A stretch of DNA of 64,000 nucleotides from Maribacter luteus (GCF_009674825.1 NZ_WKJH01000028.1:432-64431), one strand, 5' to 3'; positions 10,790 through 20,377 are shown, counted from the stretch's first letter. Numbers and translations: made by a program. The notes: generated by a model not told the origin, from the sequence alone.

Positions 10790-10814
10790 TGCTGTTCTTT
10801 GCGCTCCCAAACTA

Positions 10815-11171
10815 CTAAATTTCAATAAGTCCATCATATTCAACTAAATATTCCTCATTTAAGTATACAGGTAAACTACGGTCTGACGCGTTATACAAAC
10901 CTACACCTGCATAATAGACCTTTGCTTTATGCTTTTCGGCATGGTCTTTCATATTCTGCATTAAGCCCAAGTCATAAATTTTTGGGTCTTCGGGAAAAAC
11001 CACATTGCGTACCACGACAAAATGCAATTCCTTATTTTTTAAACATACAAATTGGGGGTTCTTTTTAGGTTTACTGTTGACGCCCATAAATTCATAACCC
11101 TCAGCTTCGAGCTGCCGCCCCACGATGTTCATCGCCAGATTATGTAATTCTTGTGCAGTAAGAGCTTTCAT
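10815..11171 (-). CDS. Conserved 118-residue protein of the nqr-apbE locus
   Basis: 118 residues with no signal peptide, membrane segment or known cofactor motif. The N-terminus MKALTAQELHNLAMNIVG is helical, and the rest is an alternating alpha/beta pattern (FVCLKNKELHFVVVRNVVFP, KVYYAGVGLYNASD). Proteins of this kind are often labelled as NQR subunit F by neighbourhood in flavobacterial annotation, but it lacks the 2Fe-2S, FAD and NADH sites of NqrF, which is present next door. It sits between nqrF and apbE, after an intrinsic terminator at 11191-11224. It may help assemble or regulate the pump (inference). Its own function is unknown. Confidence 0.8.
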   Translation of the reverse strand: MKALTAQELHNLAMNIVGRQLEAEGYEFMGVNSKPKKNPQFVCLKNKELHFVVVRNVVFPEDPKIYDLGLMQNMKDHAEKHKAKVYYAGVGLYNASDRSLPVYLNEEYLVEYDGLIEI

Positions 11172-11190
11172 GAATATACCGGTTAAATTA

Positions 11191-11224
11191 AAAAAACCTG
11201 ACAGCTTTTGAAAACTGTCAGGTT
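11191..11224 (-). terminator. Intrinsic terminator after nqrF
   Basis: On the minus strand a perfect 10-bp stem AACCTGACAG/CTGTCAGGTT is followed by a T-rich run. It lies between nqrF and the 118-residue gene, so apbE expression either depends on read-through or on another promoter within the 89-base gap. Confidence 0.85.
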
Positions 11225-11260
11225 CGGGTTTTTATTTTTTAGATTTAAAGATTATGGACA

Positions 11261-12568
11261 TTATCCTCCAAAATCATCAAATCGGATATTCTCATCTGGG
11301 ATACCGAAATCCTCACCCATTTTCTGAACAGCCTTGTTCATCAACGGAGGACCACAGAAATATAATTCTATATCCTCTGGAGACTCGTGCTTGCTTAAGT
11401 AATTATCTATAACACAATTATGGATAAACCCTACAAAACCATCCCCAGGTGCATCAATATCAGCTTTTACTTTCCAATTATCCTCTTCCATAGGTTCGGA
11501 AAGTGCCAAATAGAATTTGAAATTAGGGAATTCCCTTTCCAACTCATAAAAATGCTCTAGGTAGAACAATTCCCTTTTGGAACGACCACCATACCAATAG
11601 GTAACTTTACGGTCGGTTTTAAGGGTTTTGAAAAGGTGATATAAATGTGAACGCATCGGTGCCATACCTGCTCCACCACCTACATATAACATTTCGGCAT
11701 CGGATTCATTGATAAAGAACTCACCGTAAGGTCCTGATATAATAACCTTATCACCAGGTTTTCTTGAGAAAATATAGGAAGAAGCAATACCAGGATTCAC
11801 ATTCATCCAACCATTGGCTGAACGATCCCATGGTGGTGTGGCGATCCTTACGTTCAGCATGATCTCACGACCTTCCGCTGGGTAAGAAGCCATTGAATAG
11901 GCCCTTTCTACGGTCTCTGGATTTTTCATCACTAATGGCCATAGGTTGAATTTGTCCCATTCTGCCTGGAATTTATCCGGAGTCTCATGTTCCTCTGGGT
12001 GTGCCGTAATATCAATATCCGAATATTTGATCTCACATTGTGGAATCTCTATCTGGATATAACCTCCGGCTTTATAATTCATATCTTCAGGAATCTCGAC
12101 AACGAATTCCTTGATAAAAGAAGCAACGTTATAATTACGTACCACGGTACCTTCCCACTTCTTAATACCGAAAACCTCTTCAGGAATGGTAATTTCCATA
12201 TCCTGCTTAACTTTTACCTGACAGGCCAATCGCGCACCTTCATTCAATTCCCTTTTCGAGAAATGAGGTGTTTCCGTTGGCAAGGCTTCCCCACCACCGG
12301 ACAGGACATGGCACTCACATTGTATACAGGTACCACCCCCACCACATGCTGAAGGAAGGAATATTTTTTGATTACCAAGTGTTGAAAGTAAAGATCCACC
12401 GGATCCAACTTCAATTTTTTTCTCCCCATTAATGGTAATGGTTACCGGTCCTGAAGGTGAAAGTTTTTGCTTGGCAAACAATAGGATTGCGACCAAAGCC
12501 AATAATAGAATAAGGAACGAGATTACCGTAATAAGAATTGTTCCGCCTGTACTTGTAGCTAAAATCAT
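11261..12568 (-). CDS. nqrF: Na+-translocating NADH:quinone reductase subunit F
   Basis: 435 residues. NADH input subunit: it takes hydride from NADH onto FAD and passes electrons through a 2Fe-2S centre. An N-terminal membrane anchor spans about residues 9-32. The ferredoxin cysteines are C75, C81, C84 and C116 (SACGGGGTCIQCECHV, GARLACQV). FAD binding RAYSMASYP and NAD binding YVGGGAGMAPMRSH and YFCGPPLMN follow. It is two bases after nqrE in the operon. Confidence 0.97.
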   Translation of the reverse strand: MILATSTGGTILITVISFLILLLALVAILLFAKQKLSPSGPVTITINGEKKIEVGSGGSLLSTLGNQKIFLPSACGGGGTCIQCECHVLSGGGEALPTETPHFSKRELNEGARLACQVKVKQDMEITIPEEVFGIKKWEGTVVRNYNVASFIKEFVVEIPEDMNYKAGGYIQIEIPQCEIKYSDIDITAHPEEHETPDKFQAEWDKFNLWPLVMKNPETVERAYSMASYPAEGREIMLNVRIATPPWDRSANGWMNVNPGIASSYIFSRKPGDKVIISGPYGEFFINESDAEMLYVGGGAGMAPMRSHLYHLFKTLKTDRKVTYWYGGRSKRELFYLEHFYELEREFPNFKFYLALSEPMEEDNWKVKADIDAPGDGFVGFIHNCVIDNYLSKHESPEDIELYFCGPPLMNKAVQKMGEDFGIPDENIRFDDFGG

Positions 12569-12570
12569 TT

Positions 12571-13317
12571 TTACTTGTTTATAGCGTCATTATATGAGAT
12601 CTCTTTTTCATCGATCTCCTTTTTATTTTCTTTTTTCCCTACTTCTTCGGTTTTAGCAGCAGTCGTTGTTTCCTCAACAGCGGCCTCTTCTTCGCTACCA
12701 CCGGTCAACATACCACCAAAACTCTGGAAACCGATACCCATTAAACCGGTAATAATAAAGGTTATCCCCAATCCCCTCAGTGGGGCAGGAACATTTGAAT
12801 ACCTGATCTTTTCACGTATTGCAGCAATGGCCAAGATGGCCAAGAACCACCCTATACCAGAACTAACACCATAATTAAAGGCCAATCCCAATGTAGCGAT
12901 CTCCCTAGACTGCATAAACAATGAACCACCTAAAATTGCACAGTTAACGGCAATCAATGGCAAAAAGATACCCAATGAGTTATATAATGAAGGTGAGAAT
13001 TTCTCAACTACGATTTCTACCAATTGTACCATGGTCGCTATAGTAGCGATAAAAAGGATAAAGGATAAAAAGCTTAGGTTATAATCCGCATATTCAGGTC
13101 CCAACCAGGCCAAGGCCCCGTCACGTAGTAAATACTGATCCAATAACCAGTTCATAGGCACAGTAACGGCCAATACAAAAATAACGGCAGCTCCCAAACC
13201 TACAGCAGTTGCTACTTTCTTTGATACAGCCAAATAGGAACACATTCCCAAGAATACTGCAAACACCATATTATCGATGAATATGGATCTAAAAAATAAT
13301 TCTATATGCTCTAACAT
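12571..13317 (-). CDS. nqrE: Na+-translocating NADH:quinone reductase subunit E
   Basis: 248 residues with six predicted membrane helices; homologous to NqrD and RnfA/E. The start LEHIELFFRSIFIDNMVF is typical. NqrD and NqrE together coordinate the intramembrane iron centre in NQR structures. The C-terminus carries a long hydrophilic Glu/Lys-rich tail (about 40 residues, from GGSEEEAAVEETTT) that the core family does not need; its role is unknown. Confidence 0.96.
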   Translation of the reverse strand: MLEHIELFFRSIFIDNMVFAVFLGMCSYLAVSKKVATAVGLGAAVIFVLAVTVPMNWLLDQYLLRDGALAWLGPEYADYNLSFLSFILFIATIATMVQLVEIVVEKFSPSLYNSLGIFLPLIAVNCAILGGSLFMQSREIATLGLAFNYGVSSGIGWFLAILAIAAIREKIRYSNVPAPLRGLGITFIITGLMGIGFQSFGGMLTGGSEEEAAVEETTTAAKTEEVGKKENKKEIDEKEISYNDAINK

Positions 13318-13338
13318 GATATTATTTTTTTAAACTTA

Positions 13339-13986
13339 TTAGTTGTCTTCTATTAACGCTTTATTCCTAGAACGTTGTACCCAGATAATAATACCTACAA
13401 CGATCAATGCCGCTGGAGGAATAATCATGAATCCGTTGTTTTCATAACCAAAGGCATATAGTCCGGTTTTGTTGATCGGGTTACCCAATACAGGAAAACC
13501 AAATAAAGTACCTGAACCTAAAAGTTCCCTAAAGAAACCTACGATTACCAAAATAATACCATAACCAAGGGCATTTCCTATACCATCTAGAAAAGACCTC
13601 CATGGTCCATTACCAAGTGCAAAAGCCTCGAAACGTCCCATAATGATACAGTTGGTAATGATCAACCCGACAAATACCGAAAGCGTCTTACTTAATTCAT
13701 AAGCAAAAGCCTTTAAAACCTGATCTACGATAATCACCAAAGTGGCAACTACGATAAGCTGTACAATGATCCTTATTTTTGATGGAATGATATTTCGCAT
13801 TAAGGATATAACCACGTTACCAATGCCCAATACAAAGAGAACTGAAATGGCCATTACAACCGAAGCCTTTAACTCAGCCGTAATTGCCAAGGCAGAACAG
13901 ATACCCAATACCTGAATGGTAATAGGGTTATTATCCGCTAACGGGTCCTTTATTAAATTCGCATCTTTTTTTGAAAGTAGTGCCAT
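13339..13986 (-). CDS. nqrD: Na+-translocating NADH:quinone reductase subunit D
   Basis: 215 residues, six membrane helices. Typical segments: PITIQVLGICSALAIT near the N-terminus with the conserved Cys, LIITNCIIMGRFEAFALGNG in the middle. Paralogous to NqrE and paired with it in the membrane part of the pump. One base separates it from nqrC and 21 from nqrE. Confidence 0.96.
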   Translation of the reverse strand: MALLSKKDANLIKDPLADNNPITIQVLGICSALAITAELKASVVMAISVLFVLGIGNVVISLMRNIIPSKIRIIVQLIVVATLVIIVDQVLKAFAYELSKTLSVFVGLIITNCIIMGRFEAFALGNGPWRSFLDGIGNALGYGIILVIVGFFRELLGSGTLFGFPVLGNPINKTGLYAFGYENNGFMIIPPAALIVVGIIIWVQRSRNKALIEDN

Positions 13987-13987
13987 A

Positions 13988-14737
13988 TTATTTAACTCTA
14001 ATCGTTTCTAAATAGTCCTTATAAAGATTTACACTTTCGCTGATCATTGCAGATACTCCATTACCTGTGATCGTAGCTCCGGCAAGTGCATCGACTTCAT
14101 TATCGTCCTTGATTTCGTTCAAAGGATCATTATTACCCTTTGCCACGGCAATGCCCGCATATTTAGTACCATTTAAAATGGTTTCCCCAGCAAAATCATC
14201 CATGAAATAACGTTGCTTAATATTGGCTCCAAGACCAGGTGTTTCACCTGCATGATCAAAATAAACCCCTTGTACCACCATTTGGTCATCTAAAGCCACG
14301 AATCCCCAAATAGCGTCCCAAAGTCCTTTTCCACGCATTGGTATGATATAGAAAGTCTTTCCGTCTTTATCCCCAATGAACAAAGGTAATTTCCTTGTTT
14401 TACCTTCTTTGGCAGCGGTAGCTTGTTTTTTAAGGTCTATCAAATAAGCCTGATCATCTTTGGTTATCTTGTCCCCTTCTATAATCAATTGTTCTTTGAT
14501 ATATTTTGAAAACTCACCGGCAACCTTTTCCGTAGGTACAAAGCTAACACTACCTTCGCCGACATTCTCATTGACCCCCATGGCATAAAGAATGTTCTGT
14601 TGTTTTTCCAATCGTTTATTCTCATCGATCTTTCCACTCAAGGAAGAGGATAAATAGGCCAAAATCGTACCGACGATAACAACCATTATGGCTGCAAAAA
14701 TTACCGTGTAACTGTTCTTTTCTGTATTAATTGCCAT
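13988..14737 (-). CDS. nqrC: Na+-translocating NADH:quinone reductase subunit C
   Basis: 249 residues. One N-terminal membrane helix (about residues 10-31) and a periplasmic FMN domain. The covalent flavinylation motif is VDALAGATIT, with Thr222 as the expected FMN acceptor for ApbE. GLWDAIWGFVALD and GETPGLGANI are also typical. Two bases separate it from nqrB. Confidence 0.96.
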   Translation of the reverse strand: MAINTEKNSYTVIFAAIMVVIVGTILAYLSSSLSGKIDENKRLEKQQNILYAMGVNENVGEGSVSFVPTEKVAGEFSKYIKEQLIIEGDKITKDDQAYLIDLKKQATAAKEGKTRKLPLFIGDKDGKTFYIIPMRGKGLWDAIWGFVALDDQMVVQGVYFDHAGETPGLGANIKQRYFMDDFAGETILNGTKYAGIAVAKGNNDPLNEIKDDNEVDALAGATITGNGVSAMISESVNLYKDYLETIRVK

Positions 14738-14739
14738 GA

Positions 14740-16023
14740 CTAAACTGTTTCTGCTTTTAGTTCTTCCGCTTTTCCATCCGAATCCTTTGGTAAAATGGTA
14801 GCGTTCTTAAATCGTTTTAAACGTTTGTTGATATTGGCTTTAACCACATAGTGATCAATGGTCGGAGCAAATACGTTCATCAATAAAATGGCCAAGAACA
14901 CCCCTTCTGGGTATGCCGGATTGAAAACCCGTATCATAACTGACATAAAACCGATCAAGAAACCATAGATCCATTTTCCTTTATTGGTTTGGGAACCCGT
15001 TACCGGGTCGGTAGCCATATAGACAATACCAAAGGCCAGGCCACCTACCAATAAATGTTTCCAATATTCAAAACTCATTAAACCGTAGAAATTACTGGCT
15101 TCGGAAATGATTCCAAAATCAACTACAAGGTTAAAAATGTAACCCATAACCAAAGAACCTATAACGGCACTCAACATTATACGCCAACTTGCTATTTTAC
15201 TAAATATCAAGAACAACCCTCCTAAAAGAATCAAGAATGTGGATGTTTCCCCAACTGAACCCGGTATAAAACCAAAGAACATATCGGATATGGAATAATT
15301 AAGTTCAGCAAGATTGTTTTGGGCCAAAGCACCTAATACCGTTTCACCGGAAATAGCATCCGCAGTCCCGGTTCTTTCAACCGCCTGGTATACCCAGACC
15401 TTGTCTCCACTCATCCATGTGGGATATGCGAAAAACAAGAAGGCACGTATAGTCAATGCCGGATTTAAAATATTCATTCCGGTACCTCCAAAAACTTCTT
15501 TCCCTATAACCACACCGAATATAACGGCAACAGCCAACATCCATAACGGTGTATCAATAGGAACGATCAAAGGAACCAGCATCCCGGTAACCAAATACCC
15601 TTCTTCAACTTCATGGCCCTTGATGACCGCAAAAATAAATTCGACCAATAAACCTACCCCGTAAGAAACAACTACCAATGGTAGAACCTTGATGATTCCT
15701 ATCCAAAAATTATCCCAGGTCAGGAAATTGCCCCAAACCGATAATTCTCGTGGCACATTATTGGCGGCGTCAATTGCCGCATAATATTGATACCCAGCAT
15801 TGAACATTGAAAAAAGCAAAACTGGAATCAATGCCATGATCACCATATTCATAGTTCGCTTCAAATCATCCGCACCACGCACGTGTGCACCTGAATGTGT
15901 CGTATCATCCGGAGAGAACAAGAACGTATGGATCGCGTTGAACGCAGGTGCCATCTTCTTATCCCTGTAATGATGCTTTAGTATGTGCAGTCTTTTTTTA
16001 AAGGTCAGTCTTTTATCACTCAT
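14740..16023 (-). CDS. nqrB: Na+-translocating NADH:quinone reductase subunit B
   Basis: 427 residues, about ten membrane helices; carries covalent FMN and riboflavin and forms the sodium path. Typical stretches include GVVIGKEVFGGTGMNILNPA and YMATDPVTGSQTNKGKWIYG. The flavinylation site reads DAISGETVLG, so residues 225-228 are S-G-E-T rather than the S-G-A-T usual in the family; Thr228 itself is kept. Spaced by three bases from nqrA and two from nqrC. Confidence 0.96.
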   Translation of the reverse strand: MSDKRLTFKKRLHILKHHYRDKKMAPAFNAIHTFLFSPDDTTHSGAHVRGADDLKRTMNMVIMALIPVLLFSMFNAGYQYYAAIDAANNVPRELSVWGNFLTWDNFWIGIIKVLPLVVVSYGVGLLVEFIFAVIKGHEVEEGYLVTGMLVPLIVPIDTPLWMLAVAVIFGVVIGKEVFGGTGMNILNPALTIRAFLFFAYPTWMSGDKVWVYQAVERTGTADAISGETVLGALAQNNLAELNYSISDMFFGFIPGSVGETSTFLILLGGLFLIFSKIASWRIMLSAVIGSLVMGYIFNLVVDFGIISEASNFYGLMSFEYWKHLLVGGLAFGIVYMATDPVTGSQTNKGKWIYGFLIGFMSVMIRVFNPAYPEGVFLAILLMNVFAPTIDHYVVKANINKRLKRFKNATILPKDSDGKAEELKAETV

Positions 16024-16026
16024 CTC

Positions 16027-17379
16027 TTAGCCTATTTCTTTATATAATAAATCCAATCCCTCACGAATGATTTTCTGATGGGGCTGCTTGGAAATGCAAA
16101 TAAATTCAGTTAAAGCAAAATCTTCCGGAGCCACTTCGTAAAGCCCCAGTTGTTCCATTTCATCAAGATCTTTGATCATGCACGCCTTAAGCAATTGCAT
16201 AGGAAAAATATCCAATGGGAAAACTTCCTCATATTGCCCCGTTACGACAAATGCCCGATGCTCACCATTGGTATTGGTATTTAGATCATATTTCTTTTTA
16301 GGGTTTAACCATGAGAATGTCAATGCCCTTGTAGTGGACACCTTATTGAAAACAGGTAGCGCCCATCCGAACATCTCATAATCGTCTCCTTCGGGAATGG
16401 CGGTTACGGTGTTGTTGTAATATCCTAAATGCCCGTCCGGTTTACTTTTGGCACCTGTCAATACATCGCCGTTGATTACCCTAAAATTATCATTGTTCAC
16501 TCCACTACTATATAAGAAAGTAGAGATCTCCGCCCCTATTTTCGTCGTGTAGTATTTTGGGGACTTTACAGACGAGCCACCAAGCGCAACGATACGCTCC
16601 GCATTGAACTTTCCGGTCAAAAGCAGCTCCCCGATCATAACCAGATCCTGTGGAGAAACCGTCCAAACAACTTCACCCTTGTTGATAGGGTCCAATTTAT
16701 TTATCTGGGTACCCACCAACCCTGCAGGGTGCGGACCTGAAACTTTATGTAATTCTATACCGTTCAATCCTGCCAATGGCGAATTTGAACTTGCCCCAAC
16801 CGAAACATGCACTTTTCCCGGGGTTAATTTACCCAATGCAGTAATGGCAGCCTGCAGCTCTTTTTCCTTACCTTTTAAAACATAGTCACTATCAGCAGCC
16901 AAAGGGGCCGTAGTATAACCTGAAATGAAAATCGACTTTGGGTTCGCATCAGGATTCGCTATGATATCGTAAGGTCTTTGCTTAATAAACGGCCAACATC
17001 CTGTTTTTAACAAATGCGCCTTAACCTCGGCTGAGCTTGCCTTCCCGGCATCAAAAGTTCCATGTTCAACGATTGCCTGTGTTTTATCGGCAAGTATCTT
17101 AAGAGAAAGTATTTTTCGCCTTGCCCCACGTTCAATCTCAACTAACTCACCACTTACCGGGGATACGAACAACATCACCTCATTCGCTTTATTGTAGAAC
17201 AAAGGTTCGCCAGCTTTAACCTCAGCACCTTGTTTTACCAGCATTTTGGGTGTTATTCCGTGAAAATCTTCCAGGTGTATGGCATAAACGTTGCTTAAAA
17301 CCGCCTTGGCTGTAGTTTGTTCGGCAGCACCGACCAAGTTAATGTTTAAGCCCTTTCGTATTCTGATGTCTTTAGACAT
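16027..17379 (-). CDS. nqrA: Na+-translocating NADH:quinone reductase subunit A
   Basis: 450 residues, soluble on the cytoplasmic side; first gene of the operon. Typical start DIRIRKGLNINLVGAAE, then a lipoyl/biotinyl-like region (VKAGEPLFYNKANEVMLFVS), and SGPHPAGLVGTQINKLDPIN. NqrA is implicated in quinone interaction in the known complexes. Promoter candidate TATTTTTG at 17413-17420 on the minus strand gives a leader of about 30 bases. Confidence 0.96.
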   Translation of the reverse strand: MSKDIRIRKGLNINLVGAAEQTTAKAVLSNVYAIHLEDFHGITPKMLVKQGAEVKAGEPLFYNKANEVMLFVSPVSGELVEIERGARRKILSLKILADKTQAIVEHGTFDAGKASSAEVKAHLLKTGCWPFIKQRPYDIIANPDANPKSIFISGYTTAPLAADSDYVLKGKEKELQAAITALGKLTPGKVHVSVGASSNSPLAGLNGIELHKVSGPHPAGLVGTQINKLDPINKGEVVWTVSPQDLVMIGELLLTGKFNAERIVALGGSSVKSPKYYTTKIGAEISTFLYSSGVNNDNFRVINGDVLTGAKSKPDGHLGYYNNTVTAIPEGDDYEMFGWALPVFNKVSTTRALTFSWLNPKKKYDLNTNTNGEHRAFVVTGQYEEVFPLDIFPMQLLKACMIKDLDEMEQLGLYEVAPEDFALTEFICISKQPHQKIIREGLDLLYKEIG

Positions 17380-17412
17380 AAATTGTAGACCTTAGGTTAA
17401 CAAAATTTCGGG

Positions 17413-17420
17413 CAAAAATA
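17413..17420 (-). promoter_or_regulatory. -7 element for the nqr operon
   Basis: CAAAAATA on the plus strand reads TATTTTTG on the minus strand, an exact TAnnTTTG match 33 bases before nqrA. No clear -33 element is seen. Confidence 0.5.
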
Positions 17421-17530
17421 GCATTTAATGGAAAGTAATCATAATTATCTCCTATAAATTTGGGCAATTCATCGATGTAAATTTGCTAGGTATGGTTTTT
17501 GTTTACCTTTACCATAAAATACATTGACTA

Positions 17531-18775
17531 ATGCAGCTTTTTCTTAAACGATCCATACTACTGCTAATTACCCCATTTATGTTTGGCCAAACCATGGAGG
17601 AAGTCAATCCTCCCGAGAACATAAAATCGATCATTTTCAAAGGGGAAAACGATGACCAGTTCCCTGTTGTTCAAATCGGCGAATCCATTTTTTTGGAATT
17701 TGACGACTTATTGGCCAATGAACAGGATTATTACTATAAAATAATTCATTGTGATTATGACTGGAAACCTTCCAGGCTATTAAAATCCCAATATCTAAAA
17801 GGCATTGACAACCAACGTATCCTGGACTATGAAAACAGCTACACAACATTACAACCGTATTCCAATTACAAATTGACCATACCCAATGAAAATGTGGGGG
17901 TAAAGGTCAGCGGCAATTTTATCCTAGAAGTATACAATAGTGGCAACGACCTGCAGTTCTCAAGAAAGTTCGTAGTCTACAAAGACCTTGTTACTGTAAG
18001 TGGGGTCATAAAACGTTCAAGGGATTTTACTTTCCTCAATGAAAAACAGGTAGTTCAGTTTAATTTAAATCCAGGTAGTTTTAAATTGGTCAACCCTAAA
18101 AATGAAGTCAAGGTGGCCATCCTTCAAAACTACCATTGGCCAACGGCATTGTTCAACATAGCCCCACAATTTACCATGGGCACTGAACTTGTTTATAAAT
18201 ACGATCAGGAAACCGCTTTTTTTGGAGGGAACGAATATTTGAATTTCGACACAAAGGACCTCAGGGTATCAAGTTCGGAAATATCACATATTGAAATCGG
18301 CGATCTATACCAGCATTACCTTTTTCCCGATACGTTCAGGGCAGACAAACCTTACACATATTACCCCGACATTAATGGCGATTTCGTTGTTCGTGCCCTA
18401 CAAGGGGATGATTCATCACGAGAGGCCGAATATACCGAGGTTCATTTCAGCGTACCCTATAACCCTGTCGTTGGATTGGACAATGTGTATATCTACGGTA
18501 AATTCAATAATTATGCCTTGACCCCTGAAAATAAAATGGCCTATAACGAGGACAATGGTATGATGGAGGGCATTTTAAAATTGAAACAAGGATTCTACAA
18601 CTACAAATATGTTGTTGAACGGGATGATGAAACCGTTGACCTGAATCCTATTTCGGGTAATTTTCATGTTACGGAAAACACCTACCTCATCTTGGTTTAC
18701 TACCGTAACTTCGGGGATATCTTTGATAGCATCATAGGAGTGGGATCTACCAATTCCCAAAATATCAGCAATTGA
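17531..18775 (+). CDS. Type IX secretion system plug protein (DUF5103 type)
   Basis: 414 residues. Signal peptide MQLFLKRSILLLITPFMFGQ. The N-terminal half matches the family once called DUF5103: DYYYKIIHCDYDWKPSRLLK, YENSYTTLQPYSNYKLTIPN and SGNFILEVYNSGNDLQFSRK. The family closes the SprA translocon on its periplasmic side when no cargo is bound (established for the Flavobacterium johnsoniae complex). The C-terminal part looks like a carbohydrate-binding-like Ig domain (VYIYGKFNNYAL, KQGFYNYKYVV). Together with porT (29386) and the CHU_C cargo (1764) it shows an active T9SS in this organism. Confidence 0.85.
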   Translation: MQLFLKRSILLLITPFMFGQTMEEVNPPENIKSIIFKGENDDQFPVVQIGESIFLEFDDLLANEQDYYYKIIHCDYDWKPSRLLKSQYLKGIDNQRILDYENSYTTLQPYSNYKLTIPNENVGVKVSGNFILEVYNSGNDLQFSRKFVVYKDLVTVSGVIKRSRDFTFLNEKQVVQFNLNPGSFKLVNPKNEVKVAILQNYHWPTALFNIAPQFTMGTELVYKYDQETAFFGGNEYLNFDTKDLRVSSSEISHIEIGDLYQHYLFPDTFRADKPYTYYPDINGDFVVRALQGDDSSREAEYTEVHFSVPYNPVVGLDNVYIYGKFNNYALTPENKMAYNEDNGMMEGILKLKQGFYNYKYVVERDDETVDLNPISGNFHVTENTYLILVYYRNFGDIFDSIIGVGSTNSQNISN

Positions 18776-18803
18776 TGTATATTTATCAACTTGAGTGTTG
18801 AAT

Positions 18804-19937
18804 ATGGGCAATAAACTGATTTCTTTTACAAAAAAAAGAGACGAACTGAAATACAGGGGAACCACCTGTAAAAATTGCGGGCACCCACTTGAACTTAGTG
18901 ACAAGTTCTGTCCTAACTGCTCGCAAGCGAACAGTGTTAAGAAGTTGACCCTTCGTGATTTTTTCGATGAATTTTTCGCAAGTGTCATTTCATACGACTC
19001 TAAACTCCTAAAAACCCTCTCTGCCCTTTTATGCAGACCAGGAAGAATAACCAAGGATTATGTTAACGGCAAAAGGGTATCCTATACCAATCCGTTCCGG
19101 TTTTTATTGAGTTTGGCCATCATCTATTTTTTGGCCATAAGTTTTAATAGCGATTTTTCGCAGTTGGACGACTATGCCATTGACGAAAAAGCCTCTTCGT
19201 TCATTGGTGACAACGGAACCCTTAATTTAAATTTTGGGGACAATGAACAACAAAACGAGTTGTCACAAGTAATGGATTCTTTGAAAATAGCGGACAATAT
19301 CCTTAAGATCTCCGAACGGATAAAGAAAAGGGACTCTATTATTCTGAGCCACCCAACGAGTAGTTTCAACACCTACCAGGACAGTACTTTTGGGAATCGT
19401 TTTTCCGGAAAGTACAAAGTCATCAGCCTCCTTATCAATCAAAAAGAGGTAAAATCGTACAGCAAGTTATTGGATGAATACGATATTGAGGACACCAATG
19501 AAAACAAGATCGTTTTCAATACGGCCAAGAGCGTAAGCAAGTTTTCCAAGCAACCAGGAAGCTTTTTGAACGAGCTGATTTCAAAACTGCCTTTCGCAAC
19601 TTTTTTCTTTTTACCTCTATTTGCCATCTTCATTTGGCTGGTTTACATCAGAAAAAAATATACTTATACCGATCATCTCATCTTTAGCTTTCATAATCAG
19701 TCTTTGTTATTTATCTTGCTCATTATTAGTTTCTTGGTAGACTCTGTATTTAAGGTGGACAGCAACGGGATCTTTATTACCATTTTTTCCGTCTATCTCT
19801 TTATGGCAATGAAAAGATTCTACGAACAAGGAACTCTTAAAACAATAGTTAAATATCTTTTTTTGAACACTATTTTTTTTATTTTAGCTGGCATTTCAGT
19901 AATTCTACTGTTCACTGGGAGCTTAATAACATATTAG
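18804..19937 (+). CDS. DUF3667 zinc-ribbon membrane protein
   Basis: 377 residues from ATG 18804; a GTG nine bases upstream is a less likely start. An N-terminal zinc ribbon CKNCGHPLELSDKFCPNC (about residues 20-37) is followed by RDFFDEFFASVISYDSKLLK and the conserved PGRITKDYVNGKRVSYTNPF. Then come membrane helices near residues 98-112 and four near the C-terminus, with a long soluble loop between them. The family is widespread in Bacteroidota and uncharacterised. It ends one base before apaG, so the two are likely co-transcribed. Confidence 0.8.
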   Translation: MGNKLISFTKKRDELKYRGTTCKNCGHPLELSDKFCPNCSQANSVKKLTLRDFFDEFFASVISYDSKLLKTLSALLCRPGRITKDYVNGKRVSYTNPFRFLLSLAIIYFLAISFNSDFSQLDDYAIDEKASSFIGDNGTLNLNFGDNEQQNELSQVMDSLKIADNILKISERIKKRDSIILSHPTSSFNTYQDSTFGNRFSGKYKVISLLINQKEVKSYSKLLDEYDIEDTNENKIVFNTAKSVSKFSKQPGSFLNELISKLPFATFFFLPLFAIFIWLVYIRKKYTYTDHLIFSFHNQSLLFILLIISFLVDSVFKVDSNGIFITIFSVYLFMAMKRFYEQGTLKTIVKYLFLNTIFFILAGISVILLFTGSLITY

Positions 19938-19938
19938 A

Positions 19939-20331
19939 ATGAGGACGATAACACAAGTAACGAAAGGCATAAAAATATCAGTGAACACAAGTTTTGAAGG
20001 TACGTTCTTCAAAAATTACAAAATGCATTTCGCTTTTGGGTATACCATTACCATTGAAAACCAAAGCAAGGACCTTGTTCAATTGAATTCCCGCCATTGG
20101 CAAATCTACGATTCCTTGAATGAGATCGAAATATTGGATGGCGAAGGAGTCATCGGCGAAAAACCAGTAATAAAACCAGGAGAGTCGCACACATACAATT
20201 CAGGATGTTTATTGGCCTCGACCATCGGAGCCATGAAAGGACACTACAACATGATGAACCTAGAATCTTCCGAAGAGTTCAGGGTTTACATACCCACTTT
20301 TAAATTCAGCGCACCTTTTGCCTTGAATTGA
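19939..20331 (+). CDS. apaG: ApaG family protein
   Basis: 130 residues, typical of the stand-alone ApaG fibronectin-III-like fold. Visible: FAFGYTITIENQSKDLVQLN, SRHWQIYDSLNEIEIL, GEGVIGEKPVIKPGESHTYN and GAMKGHYNM. Implicated in Co2+/Mg2+ phenotypes in enteric bacteria; molecular role uncertain. One base downstream of the DUF3667 gene. Confidence 0.9.
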   Translation: MRTITQVTKGIKISVNTSFEGTFFKNYKMHFAFGYTITIENQSKDLVQLNSRHWQIYDSLNEIEILDGEGVIGEKPVIKPGESHTYNSGCLLASTIGAMKGHYNMMNLESSEEFRVYIPTFKFSAPFALN

Positions 20332-20377
20332 TTCTCTTTTTACAGAATATTTAGTTTTTTATCCATTCCCAAATAAG

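Noticed and set aside
17380-17530. Riboswitch or other leader element between nqrA and the plug gene
   Set aside because: The gap is only 151 bases and holds no recognisable aptamer or strong hairpin, only a -7 element for nqrA.
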